Source of the DNA: Incurvaria masculella
Lineage: Eukaryota > Arthropoda > Insecta > Lepidoptera > Incurvariidae
Assembly (NCBI GenBank): GCA_946894095.1
Contig: OX335643.1
Span: 5,691,036 to 5,755,035, forward strand
Direction: 5' to 3'
DNA: 64,000 bases
Part shown: positions 41,101 through 49,000 of the stretch, piece after piece
Position numbering within the stretch: the first letter of the stretch is position 1
Layout of the letters: every line of letters starts with the position of its first letter
Position numbers and translations under genes: made by a program
Notes under the pieces: generated by a model
Told to the model about the DNA's origin: nothing
Databases searched by the model: none
The model's input: the letters and a program-made list of their open reading frames with translations, nothing else

Positions 41101-43075
41101 ATTGCGTTTGTAATCGGTTTATGTAACAAGCCTTAAAAACTTTAAATCCCTTAAAAAGTACAACTAACCTTTTCAACCCTTTCGAAGTTTCGGGACTTCA
41201 TCTGAAAAAATATAACATTTTTTTAATAACCATTATGCCAAAACTGCTCGGTGGTACAAAGTGGGATATTGAATCTAAAATATGGATAAATACAGAAAAT
41301 TATTGTCAAAATAAAAGCGATAACTAAAAAAATCCAGCAGGAATCAGTAATTATCATTACACTAGTTTTTTAGATGAAATTTGGAGAAAATTAAAACCAA
41401 AAGTGCACAGTTTTATAATTGGGAAAATGTAATCCCAGACTTCCCTACTACCTAGACACCACAAAGCAGCAACCAGTCATATCTCAAAGGTCAAAATAAT
41501 AAAGAGGGCGACCTTTTTGGTATATTTAACCAAAAAAGCTTTTCACACCACAATTAATGATAAAAATTTACAAATCTTACATTCAACCGCTATTGGAATA
41601 CGGATTTCAAATCTGGCAACTGTACTTAATAAAAGACATTAAAATATTGAAACAAGTTCAATGAAGCTTTACGAAAGTCTCCCGTCAACTACGCTACCCT
41701 CTCATACCCTGAGCTATGAAGAGAGAGTTAAATCCTTGAATCTTACTAGTCTCGAAGCTCGATGTCACCGAGGAGATTTGATAGAGGTCTACAAAATACT
41801 ATCAAACTATTATTGTTTTGCATGTCAACAAAATACTATCAAAATACTATTGTTTTGCAGGCGGTACCGCTTGTGGGAGCGAGATAGCATTTCGCAAGTA
41901 GCAGCCGCCATTTTGATATTGTTTCTTTATTGAACTGACTTAGACTTGCTTTTCGATTACGTTTACTATGGATTCGACGTTCACATAACTCACCTCCTGC
42001 TCAATGTATATCTTCCAGTATCGTCCGGTGGTGGGGAAGGAGGCGATGAGTCGCTCGTAGACGCAGCGCACCTCGGGGATGTTCCGCGCCTGCGCCTCGC
42101 GCACCAGCAGCGACCACGAGTCCACGTCGTAGCGGTTCGCCTCCACAGCGCGCTGCGCCCGCGCCAGCCGCTCGTTACCCCACTCCTGCGATATCGGGCA
42201 TGGGTGTATGAAGATAAACTATTTTGATGCATTTATTCAAAGAAAACCTTTTTGAAAATTCGGTAGAGAAATCTATTCCAGAACAAACTATAGTGCAAAG
42301 AGCGCCCATGTTTTGACACTACATAATCCTCCGAATCTAAACATACATTTTCTTTATACAAGTAAAAAGCGCGGCATATGGCGTACGCCAGGACCTAAAG
42401 GTGCCCGACGACGCCCATGGGTTTTCGAACATTCAGGGGGGCTGCGAAAACCATGCCGGCTGGTAATACATATTTAGAAGGTTAATGATATCCCGGCCCC
42501 GTTCATGAACCACTTTCTTTCTCTTTCTGAGTTGGATAACTGCATTTTATTATGATTGCGAGCTGTTACATGGTTTGAAATCCATTTAAAACTGAAGGTC
42601 CCTTGCCAAGGTCACATGCCTCGAGGAAGACTGGCTGCTGGGTTACCCCTGATCGCGATGGAGTGGTGAGAAGTAGCGCAAGTGGCACAACAGCGAATTC
42701 GCATCGACTTTGTAACATTGATGCGATTTCCGTGTACGTTTACCGATAAAGAGATCGTTGTTGTTATTTGGATCACAAAAGGGTGCGATGTTCGCGACTG
42801 GCAAGAAAACAAAACTAAAAAATTTGCTTTTTTATCCGTAAAATTGTATATTGGTGAAGGCCACGACTATTTATTTAAGTCCCAAGAAATGTGATCGATC
42901 ATAGAATTAAACTGATAATGTACGGCACGCATAGCCTTAAAACAAGTATTCCAACAGGGCCTGATAATATCAGTTAACGAACGAGGCTGAAAATTAGGTA
43001 ACTCACCACGTCAATCCGTTCCTCAGTCACCGGCGCCGCCGGGGCAGCGGCCGTACCTCCCGCCGTAGCCGTCAT
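23046..43075 (-). CDS. CSTF3: Cleavage stimulation factor 77-kDa subunit (whole gene, 19 coding exons)
   Basis: CstF-77, orthologue of vertebrate CSTF3 and fly suppressor of forked. It is the scaffold of cleavage stimulation factor, which helps cleave and polyadenylate pre-mRNA in the nucleus; it dimerises through HAT repeats and binds CstF-64 and CstF-50. Nineteen minus-strand exons join with correct phase at every junction into 739 codons plus stop (human about 717). HAT-repeat blocks are clear: [20 protein letters not shown] (exon 2), [20 protein letters not shown] (exon 5), [15 protein letters not shown] (exon 7), [13 protein letters not shown] (exon 8), EYYCSKDKN (exon 12), [18 protein letters not shown] (exon 13). 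The Pro-rich hinge ([20 protein letters not shown]) and the conserved C-terminal tail [13 protein letters not shown] follow. The ATG at 43075 has A at -3. Exon 12 is in a tandem array. Introns hold many repeats. Confidence 0.95.
23278..23384 (-). CDS. CSTF3: CstF-77 exon 18
   Basis: Acceptor ggattgcag, donor GTAAAC. Encodes [20 protein letters not shown] then ITTVASK. Ends in phase 0. Confidence 0.85.
23693..24052 (-). repeat. SINE body, nearly full, reverse
   Basis: Reverse form: gtaactggacatggatggct, cccaacacaccacatgg, ggtgccatgccaggac, gaactggatggaaaacatgg, cacctagtggaag, acgtggaatccga. In CstF-77 intron 17. Confidence 0.75.
24114..24256. repeat. MITE, CCCTGTTAC family, copy 2
   Basis: Ends ccctgttac and gtaacaggg; the middle repeats cctttgcattgacatgcagt as in the copy at 17038. 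Inserted in the same region as a SINE in CstF-77 intron 17. Confidence 0.8.
24358..24489 (-). CDS. CSTF3: CstF-77 exon 17 (Pro-rich hinge)
   Basis: Acceptor tttataggag, donor GTGAGT. Encodes [20 protein letters not shown] and [20 protein letters not shown], the hinge and following conserved helix, thought in the family to contact CstF-64/CstF-50. Confidence 0.92.
24535..24962 (+). mobile_element. Chimeric LINE insertion (CR1-like plus a second LINE 3' end)
   Basis: The plus strand reads [40 protein letters not shown] (CR1-like), then without a stop switches to [15 protein letters not shown] and [15 protein letters not shown], the C-terminal pattern of a different LINE clade (RTE-like, ..DRxxWRxI..). 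One open frame covers both parts. In CstF-77 intron 16. Confidence 0.65.
25109..25209 (-). CDS. CSTF3: CstF-77 exon 16
   Basis: Acceptor ttgttgcag, donor GTGACG. Encodes [20 protein letters not shown] and PGEHPIP, the DTxQMIP motif of the family. Confidence 0.92.
25333..25456 (+). repeat. SINE 3' part
   Basis: Contains gttcaatgtagccatgctct, tgtcctggcatggttcctaa and catccatgtccagttacat. Its gctcttaaatgg is the uninterrupted form of the site hit by the 54-bp MITE at 12764. Confidence 0.7.
25992..26080 (-). CDS. CSTF3: CstF-77 exon 15
   Basis: Acceptor tttgtcccag, donor GTAAGC. Encodes [20 protein letters not shown] and AVIIGQ. This stretch differs from the vertebrate protein as I recall it but joins in frame. 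Confidence 0.85.
26968..27265 (-). repeat. SINE with tRNA-like head, reverse
   Basis: Reverse body (ggaattaggtgacatgccag, actgtatggaaaacatgg, tttaacatggatcc) followed by cgcattcgtaacgaa and a head whose reverse complement has cgagttcaaatcccc, a tRNA B-box-like sequence. Confidence 0.7.
27668..27784. repeat. MITE, 'cgagtgcacgaaagg' family, copy 1
   Basis: Starts gaccgagtgcacgaaagga and ends cgtcctttcgtgcaatcggg; the middle has ctaaaagtgacg and aacattgattaactcagcc. Other copies at 28509 and 43361 and a remnant near 51360. Confidence 0.7.
27862..28010 (+). repeat. Dispersed repeat with 'gtgtccttgcttcacgg'
   Basis: Contains cgaatggtatgttttgctgg, tattcgtaaagtagttcttt and gtgtccttgcttcacggtcg. 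The same string of blocks is at 60175-60300 and part of it at 7076-7140. Class unknown. Confidence 0.6.
28509..28676. repeat. MITE, 'cgagtgcacgaaagg' family, copy 2
   Basis: Ends ggccgagtgcacgaaaggac and cgtctcttcgtgcaatcggg, with aaaagtgacgtgtttgaaca inside. Confidence 0.75.
28790..29190 (+). repeat. SINE with tRNA-derived head (full-length copy)
   Basis: The head has A-box-like tagtggcgcggggactgg and B-box-like gtctgggtttaattccg; then the linker gttcgataagtgcatttcg, the shared body and the tail catccatgtctggtcgcat with A-run. In CstF-77 intron 14. Confidence 0.8.
29297..29420 (+). repeat. SINE 3' part
   Basis: Contains tccatccagttcaacgtagc, gtcctggcatggcacctagt and gatccatat. Confidence 0.65.
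29690..29960. other. GC-rich, CpG-rich block with TATA-like motifs in a CstF-77 intron
   Basis: Stands out from AT-rich surroundings by many CpG steps. On the plus strand it has cctatataaagt (about 29821) and gtgtataaagtc (about 29854). A short plus-strand frame runs through it but shows no recognisable protein. It could be a promoter or the GC-rich part of an unrecognised repeat. Confidence 0.35.
30020..30236 (-). repeat. Dispersed 'gggttcc..cggaaccc' repeat with (ACGG)n
   Basis: Reverse copy of the repeat at 5166: gtgaaaattccaactgt, a perfect acgg run at about 30131-30181, then gggttccgttttcaccc and gtacggaaccct. Confidence 0.75.
30634..30741 (-). CDS. CSTF3: CstF-77 exon 14
   Basis: Acceptor actgaacccag, donor GTGGGT, 36 codons: [20 protein letters not shown] and [16 protein letters not shown]. 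Confidence 0.93.
31330..31860 (-). mobile_element. CR1-like LINE, 3' end
   Basis: The minus strand encodes [40 protein letters not shown] and, in another frame, a further C-terminal piece; the 3' block is ctagcagctacaagctgatg. A related 3' tail alone is at 38975-39060. Confidence 0.7.
31881..32047 (-). CDS. CSTF3: CstF-77 exon 13
   Basis: Acceptor gcgctcccaccag, donor GTTAGT. Encodes [38 protein letters not shown]. The best-conserved block of the family. Ends in phase 0. Confidence 0.93.
32188..32361 (-). pseudogene. CstF-77 exon 12, decayed copies C and D
   Basis: Copy C (from 32361) has lost its AG acceptor (now TG) and carries deletions, one removing the YYCS segment; [20 protein letters not shown] is still readable. 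Copy D (32218 to about 32188) keeps the acceptor gtgtgcag and the start, then diverges. Both are on the minus strand, in the intron before exon 13. Confidence 0.8.
32391..32545 (-). CDS. CSTF3: CstF-77 exon 12, copy B: open, candidate alternative exon
   Basis: A duplicate of exon 12, 155 nt (one codon shorter, same phase). It has AG at its 5' edge (tcgtatgcag) and GTGAGT at its 3' edge, with no stop. Differences include AAVLMQYYC for AAALMEYYC and KKFCITEYV for [10 protein letters not shown]. Using both A and B would break the frame, and the 29-nt gap is too short for an intron, so the copies could only be used one at a time. There is no clear pyrimidine tract of its own. It may be spliced or may be dead. 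Confidence 0.5.
32575..32732 (-). CDS. CSTF3: CstF-77 exon 12, canonical copy (A)
   Basis: Acceptor gcgtgcgcag, donor GTGAGT, 158 nt. Encodes [35 protein letters not shown] and YIDYLSHLN (about residues 418-470). Closest to the family sequence, hence the default exon. Followed after only 29 nt by copy B. Confidence 0.93.
32862..32950 (-). CDS. CSTF3: CstF-77 exon 11
   Basis: Acceptor ttgtgcgcag, donor GTGGGT. Encodes [20 protein letters not shown] and FKRAREDP; ends two bases into an Arg codon. Confidence 0.93.
33332..33385 (-). CDS. CSTF3: CstF-77 exon 10
   Basis: Acceptor ttatgttacag, donor GTAATA, 18 codons: [18 protein letters not shown]. Confidence 0.92.
33805..33942 (-). CDS. CSTF3: CstF-77 exon 9
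   Basis: Acceptor ggctcgatag, donor GTGGGT, 46 codons. Encodes [20 protein letters not shown] and [16 protein letters not shown]. Confidence 0.93.
34540..34731 (-). CDS. CSTF3: CstF-77 exon 8
   Basis: Acceptor gctgtcgtcag, donor GTGAGT, 64 codons. Encodes [20 protein letters not shown] and the [20 protein letters not shown] helix pair. Confidence 0.93.
34945..35305 (+). repeat. SINE with tRNA-like head
   Basis: Head with ggttattggttcaaattctc (B-box-like), then gagttggataagtgcatttc, the shared body, cctgccatgtcacctaattc and an AT-rich tail. In CstF-77 intron 7. Confidence 0.7.
35401..35540 (-). CDS. CSTF3: CstF-77 exon 7
   Basis: Acceptor atggcctcag, donor GTGAGC. Encodes [20 protein letters not shown] and [14 protein letters not shown]. 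Ends in phase 0. Confidence 0.93.
36457..36550 (-). CDS. CSTF3: CstF-77 exon 6
   Basis: Acceptor atttgcacag, donor GTATGT. Encodes [20 protein letters not shown] and FEQSINPI; ends with one base of the next codon. Confidence 0.93.
37106..37259 (-). CDS. CSTF3: CstF-77 exon 5
   Basis: Acceptor cacgcgcag, donor GTGGGC. Encodes [20 protein letters not shown], then the family hallmark [20 protein letters not shown]. Ends in phase 0. Confidence 0.93.
37997..38094 (-). CDS. CSTF3: CstF-77 exon 4
   Basis: Acceptor gtgtgtgtag, donor GTATGT. Encodes [20 protein letters not shown] and [11 protein letters not shown]; ends two bases into a Lys codon. Confidence 0.93.
38393..38527. repeat. Hairpin MITE
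   Basis: 38-bp arms at 38402-38439 and 38480-38517 (tggtaacgataacgtaaatg.. / ..catttaccttatcgtgacca) with about three mismatches, extended by cgacaaaaa at the ends. In CstF-77 intron 3. Confidence 0.8.
38528..41168. other. CstF-77 intron 3, mostly unrecognised AT-rich DNA
   Basis: Apart from the LINE tail near 38990 I see no feature. The short frames here have no coding signs. Confidence 0.5.
41169..41201 (-). CDS. CSTF3: CstF-77 exon 3 (33-nt microexon)
   Basis: Acceptor ttttttcag, donor GTTAGT, exactly 11 codons: [11 protein letters not shown]. It fills the family segment between YIEQE and LFQRC, which supports it despite its size. Confidence 0.88.
41530..41850 (+). mobile_element. CR1-like LINE fragment
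   Basis: The plus strand reads [20 protein letters not shown] and, after a frame change, [20 protein letters not shown]: the same RT C-terminus as the copy at 6265. Ends at an MITE piece (41860-41941) that abuts the CstF-77 exon 2 donor region. Confidence 0.65.
41994..42185 (-). CDS. CSTF3: CstF-77 exon 2
   Basis: Acceptor gatatcgcag, donor GTGAGT, phase 0-0, 64 codons. Encodes [20 protein letters not shown] and the first HAT repeats to YWKIYIEQE. Confidence 0.93.
42368..42605. repeat. LINE 3' piece and SINE piece, adjoining
   Basis: 42368-42475 repeats the LINE 3' block gtgcccgacgacgcccatgg..gctgcgaaaaccatgcc; 42493-42605 is the SINE linker ctctttctgagttggataac with the start of the body. 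In CstF-77 intron 1. Confidence 0.6.
43007..43075 (-). CDS. CSTF3: CstF-77 exon 1
   Basis: ATG then an Ala/Thr/Pro-rich N-terminus, [20 protein letters not shown], ending in phase 0; donor GTGAGT. GC-rich, within a probable promoter-proximal region. Confidence 0.88.
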
Positions 43076-43360
43076 CCTTTCTGATTTACGGTACTAATCA
43101 CCACGTAGTTTTACGACGCAGTTATTCCGAGCGCTGCCACGAAACGAAGCTTGATATTGATCAATCAAAGCAGGCTAGGCACGCATCCTTGCGAAAATCT
43201 GTTGAAAAAAATGTTGGTCGACATGGTCACAGAAAATTGCATCAAAAATGTCGTTTGACTGACATTTCCGCGTACCATAGATTATAGATAACGCTTCCTT
43301 TGGGTGCGTTCAATAATTTCCAAAAAGGCTCTACAAGTAATACTCAGAGCTATCAGACTA

Positions 43361-43515
43361 AGCCCCGGTTGCACGAAGAAACGGCTGAGTTATTAAATGT
43401 TCAAACACGTCACTTTTAGTGAACCACATAGAGTTCCTTCCATACTGTCCACACAAAGTGACGTGTTTGATCATACTTTGATGTTGATTTTGATTTTTTG
43501 TTCTTTCCAAGAAAA
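43361..43515. repeat. MITE, 'cgagtgcacgaaagg' family, copy 3
   Basis: Starts gccccggttgcacgaagaaa, contains aacacgtcacttttagtgaa (reverse of the other copies). It lies 300 bp upstream of the CstF-77 start codon. Confidence 0.65.
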
Positions 43516-43811
43516 TGGGTATATGGTTGGCTTTAAAAAGTGTATTTCTCTCGGTTATGGCGCTTGCTCACCTCACAATCCGTAAAGGCACAGGTAACGA
43601 TGGCTTTTTTTGAAAAAACGTTTGACATTTTATGTGTTTGTACACTACGAGGTGATAACGATTTTGAAAGTGGTCTCATCGGGAATCCCTGTCTAATTCA
43701 TCTGTAGTGATATTTGAAATGGACTCTCGCTACCACACTCTGTTCGTCTTGTAAGCGCGCTGCGCGCGCATGCTAGGTCTATGTAAAAAAGGGTCTAAGA
43801 GTAATACTCAG

Positions 43812-43930
43812 AGTGGGCGGTCTCATTTTAATACGGGGATTATCTCCGGACTAAATAGCATTTTGCATGGTTATGTAGTCCGGGGCTAGTTCGCGTACTA
43901 AATGTTGCCAGTTTACTCTGAATACGAGTG
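43812..43930. repeat. MITE, 'ctcagagtg' family, copy 1
   Basis: Starts cagagtgggcggtctcattt, has catggttatgtagtccgggg in the middle and ends tttactctgaatacg. Relatives at 47834, 58433, 60318 and 61168. Confidence 0.6.
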
Positions 43931-44068
43931 TTTCTGCTCAAATACGTATCCAAAAACACATTTAGCATTAGTTTTACAACTTTCCCTATACGTTTTTAAG
44001 CACCTTTTTCTTGTCGTTCGACTATTTTGTACCATACATTTAGGTTATCTCTATTTGGTCGCCCCCGA

Positions 44069-45220
44069 CTGCTTTAATCACTACATAGTATAAAACAAAG
44101 TCGCTTTCTCTGTCCCTATATCCCCATGTTCGCTTAAATCTTTAAAACTACGCAACGGATTTTGATGCGGTTTTTTTTAATATATAGAGTGATTAAAGAG
44201 GAAGGTTTATATGTATAATAACATCCATTAAATAGTGGAAAAATACTGTTATTTTTGAGGTTTCCAATGTGATGTCATAAAAAAAGACGTGTGGCACTCG
44301 GGGACTGCCGCGGTAAAGCTATTGCATAGCATTTTGTATCAACTTATGCCGGCCCGCCCCCGCCGCCGCTCCCGCCGCCGCCCCCGGCCCCGCTCCCCCT
44401 GGTGTGAAGTAGCGCTACCGGCATCGCCCGTCGGAGTGGGGAGCGTGAGGTTTTTTTTCGTTACGGAATTTCTGGATTCGGTCCCCGCGCTCAAGGCCCT
44501 CGATAGAAGCTATGCAATAGCTTAAAAAATCATTTTTCCGCTTACATTGCAAACGCAGGCTGAACCCTAAGAGATTTGTCAAATCACTACATAGTATAAA
44601 ACAAAGTCGCTTTCTCTGTCCCTATATCCCCATGTATGCTTAAATCTTTAAAACTAAGCAACGGATTTTGATGCGGTTTTTTTTAATAGATAGAGTGATT
44701 GAAGAGGAAGGCTTATATGTATAATAACATGCTTTAAATAGTGGAGAAGTACTGTTATTTTTGAGATTTCCAATGTGATGTCGTAAAAAAATATTTTTTT
44801 CCGCTTACATTGCAAACGCAGGCTGAACCCTACGAGATTTATCAAAATAATGTACTAAGTATTGTACACATTGAAAAGGTCTACAGTAAACTCCGCGATG
44901 GTATATTTCTATCTCTTATGGATATCCCACAATAACATTTTATTGTCATTTACTTTTTACGACAAATTATGGCTAATTTTCGAAGCGATTTTAACCAATA
45001 CAGCATTAATCCTTATCCAATTAAATATTTTAATACATTGTTGATTTAATATAGATCTATATGGCCCATTACAGCATATGATTTAAATAAATATTTTCGA
45101 AGATATTACAGATTTAAAAATTGCGGGACGTAGCGTTTGCGGCGGTACCGGCCGGACGGGGCGGCGGGAGCCATTCAGATATATTTCATACCCGTGCGAA
45201 GCCGGAGCGGGCCGCTAGTT
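44069..45220 (+). mobile_element. Helitron-like element with internal duplication
   Basis: A 210-bp block (actacatagtataaaacaaa..) occurs at 44078-44285 and again at 44584-44795; the block cgcttacattgcaaacgcag follows each (44537, 44799). Only the first is followed by a GC-rich insert (44340-44420, gccgcc repeats). The end, cgtgcgaagccggagcgggc then cgCTAG (45219) before T, is the hairpin plus CTAG typical of Helitron 3' ends. Confidence 0.6.
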
Positions 45221-45860
45221 TATTAATAAAATGCATTTGTGCCTTATTCGAAAATTGAAGTGTTTAATTAGGTATTGAATTCTATAATATTGCACTTGTT
45301 ATGTGCACCGTGAGTTAATCTGGCTTGAGCGTTTTTAATAGTGACAAGACATTTTTTTTGTCATGTTTGAGAAATTATGTCGTCATCATATGCTAATTTG
45401 ACTTTTTCGACAACTTTAATCGTTATTTGAGTAGTTACTGAAGCAGTCTTTGCTCGTATTTTCGTTACGAAAAGGCATAAAGTTCACTTTATGGCTGTAT
45501 AAAGTAAACTTTTGCCGTTATATCTCTAGTAATATCTTGTATTGTAACACTTGCACAATTTAAATTATAAATTTAACTAACAGGTCTTCCGAAGGAAATA
45601 AACTTATAATGAAAACTGGAACATAATGTATTAAAAAATATGAGCATTTATTTAAAAAAGCTAAAAAAACGTTTACAATTTTGTAGATGATAAAGTTTGT
45701 CAAATAATCTATGTACATCCGTTATGCTACCTAGAGCCTAGATCCCATCACAGGCTAGGCACTTACACCCAATTCCCCTCCAAATGGTTTTTGTCTATTT
45801 TGAATTTCATAAAATATAAGATGTTTTCTTAATGGAACAATAAAACTAAAAAGTCCTGAT
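45221..45860. other. Intergenic AT-rich DNA
   Basis: Between the CstF-77 upstream region and the 3' end of the next minus-strand gene. No gene seen. Confidence 0.5.
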
Positions 45861-45864
45861 ATTT

Positions 45865-45870
45865 TTTATT
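45865..45870 (-). terminator. Poly(A) signal AATAAA of the 45968-53057 gene
   Basis: AATAAA on the minus strand about 100 nt after the TGA at 45968-45970, a fitting place for 3'-end formation of that gene. Confidence 0.55.
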
Positions 45871-45967
45871 TCATGTACTATTTCATTTAGGTGGCAATGT
45901 TTGTAAGCTGTTTTGGCAAAGTTCCTATAAAGTGATATATGGCCCGCTTCTATATGCGGGCCAATGC

Positions 45968-46061
45968 TCAAGCTGCTTCCTGGCCTTGCAGCAGCTTGTA
46001 TTGCAGATCGGTCTCGAAAACGTTTTCCTCTGAAACTCTGGGGCTGAGAGCTCTTGGTGGC
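45968..46061 (-). CDS. Uncharacterised gene, last coding exon
   Basis: Acceptor ccatgcttgcag. Encodes PPRALSPRVSEENVFETDLQ then YKLLQGQEAA and TGA at 45970-45968. A poly(A) signal follows at 45870. Confidence 0.7.
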
Positions 46062-49000
46062 CTGCAAGCATGGTAGTCAAGGTTTATTTATTTATATTTG
46101 TTTATTGCACTAAAAAAATCAGGAAAAAGGTACAACTTAATGCCGGAGGCATACTCTACCAGTCTACTTTTGGGTATCGTGAACATTAGTGCAAGTAGCA
46201 GTTATGGAGACAAATTAATTTATTAAATCAAACATAATTTCTACATAATACACGGTACATTTAAAATATAATAATAATAATATATGATACTGAACACAAT
46301 AATAATAATTATTATTATAACAAATATTTTACCAATAGGAATAACAACGAACTGACAAATAATTGGCTGGATGAGTTCAGTATTATAGTGATCGTTGCGA
46401 AGACCACATTGCTCAAAAGTGGCTGGACAAGGCTGTTATAAAATTCGGCTGCATGACCATTTTGTTTTGCTTATTTAAAACATATTTCGAGAATTCTTAA
46501 GCAAAAAGAAAACCTTCATACGAATTTTGTTTTTTTTTTTGTTTGACCCAGGATACATTTACTGAAAAAACGAAAACATGCAGATACTGATATTTGTTGC
46601 CTGATAATAGATAACAAATATTAAAAGAAATGGACTAATGGCTTTTCAAATGATTAGTAAACTACGTTTGTATAGGAAGCGTAATTTTTTGATGCTTAAG
46701 CGCCAACCCTAAGACAGAAAATGGATAGGCAATCTTAGATCATACTAACGAAAGTTTCCGCTTCGGCCTCCTGGTTAGTCGATACTTCAGACTTCGCCTG
46801 AAAGCGGCCAACCTGAGTGAGAAACATTATTTTTTATGTTTATGTTTAGCTTATGGCGTACGACCTCTTAAGGCGCTAGGACTAGCCAACTACTCGCGCC
46901 ATACAAATGCACTTTTTAACAAATGTAATAATATGTAGTGAAACGCTTCAGCAAATCCAAATAGAACTCCAGACTGATAATGGATTCTTAATATTTTTTT
47001 ATTCCATCATTTATTTAAATAATAATAAAAATAAAAAAGTTGAATTTTCTCATTAGAAATCTGAAAGTAATTCGATTTCTAGATATAAGCAAAAACAGCA
47101 TATATGCATAAACAAAAAATTCCATTTGCTTTTAGATTTCTACATTTAGTCAAAAAAGTTCGGAAATGGACACCGTTTCCGCAATGTATTTTGTATAGAA
47201 AAAGGAAACATACATTAACGAAAATAATTCGATTCCTAGACAAGGAATCATATATTGTAAGAATGACACTTCTAATCGTCAGACTTAGTTAGTTAACTTG
47301 GGGTGCCTCGTCTAACTTTGCGATTTGGCTAGTACCAGGCCCTTAAGGTGCCCGACGACACCCATGGGATTTCGAACTTAAAGGGGGGCTGCGAAAACTA
47401 TGGCCGGCCGGCCAGGTGCTCCTTTAAACCATGTTTGCATGTTATAATTAAGGGGAAATACCTTGGAAGGGAGGTCATTACATTGTTTTCCGATCCTATA
47501 GATGAAGGATCTAGAGCAGATCGTTAGGTTCTTATTTTTGGAGTGTCGAACGTGAATTTGTTCATTTTCTCCCTATTTCGCATTGAGCAAAGGTAGAAAG
47601 GGAACAGAGGGACAGCGTTTTGCAGCTCCGACGAGCATTCTCCATGGTAATGACGATAGTATACAGAGAAGTACCGACGCACCCTGATGAGGACTTCCAG
47701 CTTTTTTTGAGGCGAGCTTGGCTTTATCCTCGATATGGCGTCCGAAATTAAGATCATGCGTCAGGATGAGTAATTATACGTTGACTTTTGATTTTGATGT
47801 TTTGGTCTTTCTCGCTCGTTTCTGTAAGCTCTTTTCAGAGTGGGCGGACTAACTTTAATCCGCCGGACTAAACCGGTTTTTGTATGGTTAGTCCGGTGCA
47901 AATCTCGTACCAAGTTTTGGCAGGTGCTCTCAGGTGAATACGACTTTCAGAGTTTTACATTCGAATTATGCAAAGAAAAAATAAATAATTATTATTAAGT
48001 TATTTTATTATCGATATACGTTGGGGTTATTTTCAATACACATAATAAAATCTTGTTTTACTTAAGTCCTTATCAAACTGAACGCAATTGGCTCTTATCA
48101 CGCCCTTAATTGAACTTACTGAACGTCGGTTGGTCCGGCCTGGGCCATCACTTTCCGGCGCATGCGCAAGTAGCTCCTCGACTGCATCGCCTGTTGGTTC
48201 CTGAGGTAAATAAATGATGTGCCTATTAACATAGCGGCCTGGCTGTTGTTTCGTAACTTTGACGCTCTGCTACCAAATTGTTTGTAGCAGGTGTAGAAAG
48301 ACGCCCTAAGATGCGCGTCCATTGGAAAGAATCCCTAACCTAGTAGATCCAGCTAGAACCAGGGCTTTTCACCACTCTCTGGGTAGTGGACTTTCTTCTT
48401 CTTACCATCCAGTTCAGTGTAGCGGTGCTCATGAGGGGAAGGTCATGTCTTAGCAACTAATTCCTTCGGGAATGTGGCGTATTGGTCTAATATCATAACG
48501 TGGTATCGGCCATCCATGTAAAGTTGCATAAAAAAAACACTTAAAAAGAGAAAGAAAGCGGGGCATGAAAGGAGCGGGTTTTAAATCAGACCTCTTGGAT
48601 GGAAGGAGGAAGTCCACCCGCCCCTGAGCCACGAGCCGCTTACAAAAACTTTAAAATCCCGTAATGACCTTACTTGGTTGTTGCAAGTTTTGGGCTTTGC
48701 TTCCCATTTCCACCCCTCGCACCCGTCAGTGAGATCTTGGATTGACGCCTGGTTCCATGTAAAAAACAGTTTGATTGTTGCGTTGGTCATATGATATACT
48801 GACATGTTTCGTCTTACCAATTATTCAAAGGGAACCCGTGCTGTTTCATGACGATGGTACGGAAGACCACTTCCACGCCACCTCGTGCTGAAAATCATAA
48901 CAAGTGTGTAGGAAACAAGAGTGTTATGTGCCTATGTGCGAATCGAAAACCAGGCGGCTTATCCCCGACTTCTTTCGAATTTATCCCCACTGCTTACTCT

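Noticed and set aside
4003..43075. Many minus- or plus-strand open frames overlapping the THAP and CstF-77 exons
   Set aside because: They are antisense or shifted shadows of GC-rich exons; the chosen frames are backed by family motifs and splice phase.
48120..48305. HIG1-domain protein
   Set aside because: The hydrophobic stretch plus basic segment is vaguely similar, but the HIG1 motif spacing does not fit.
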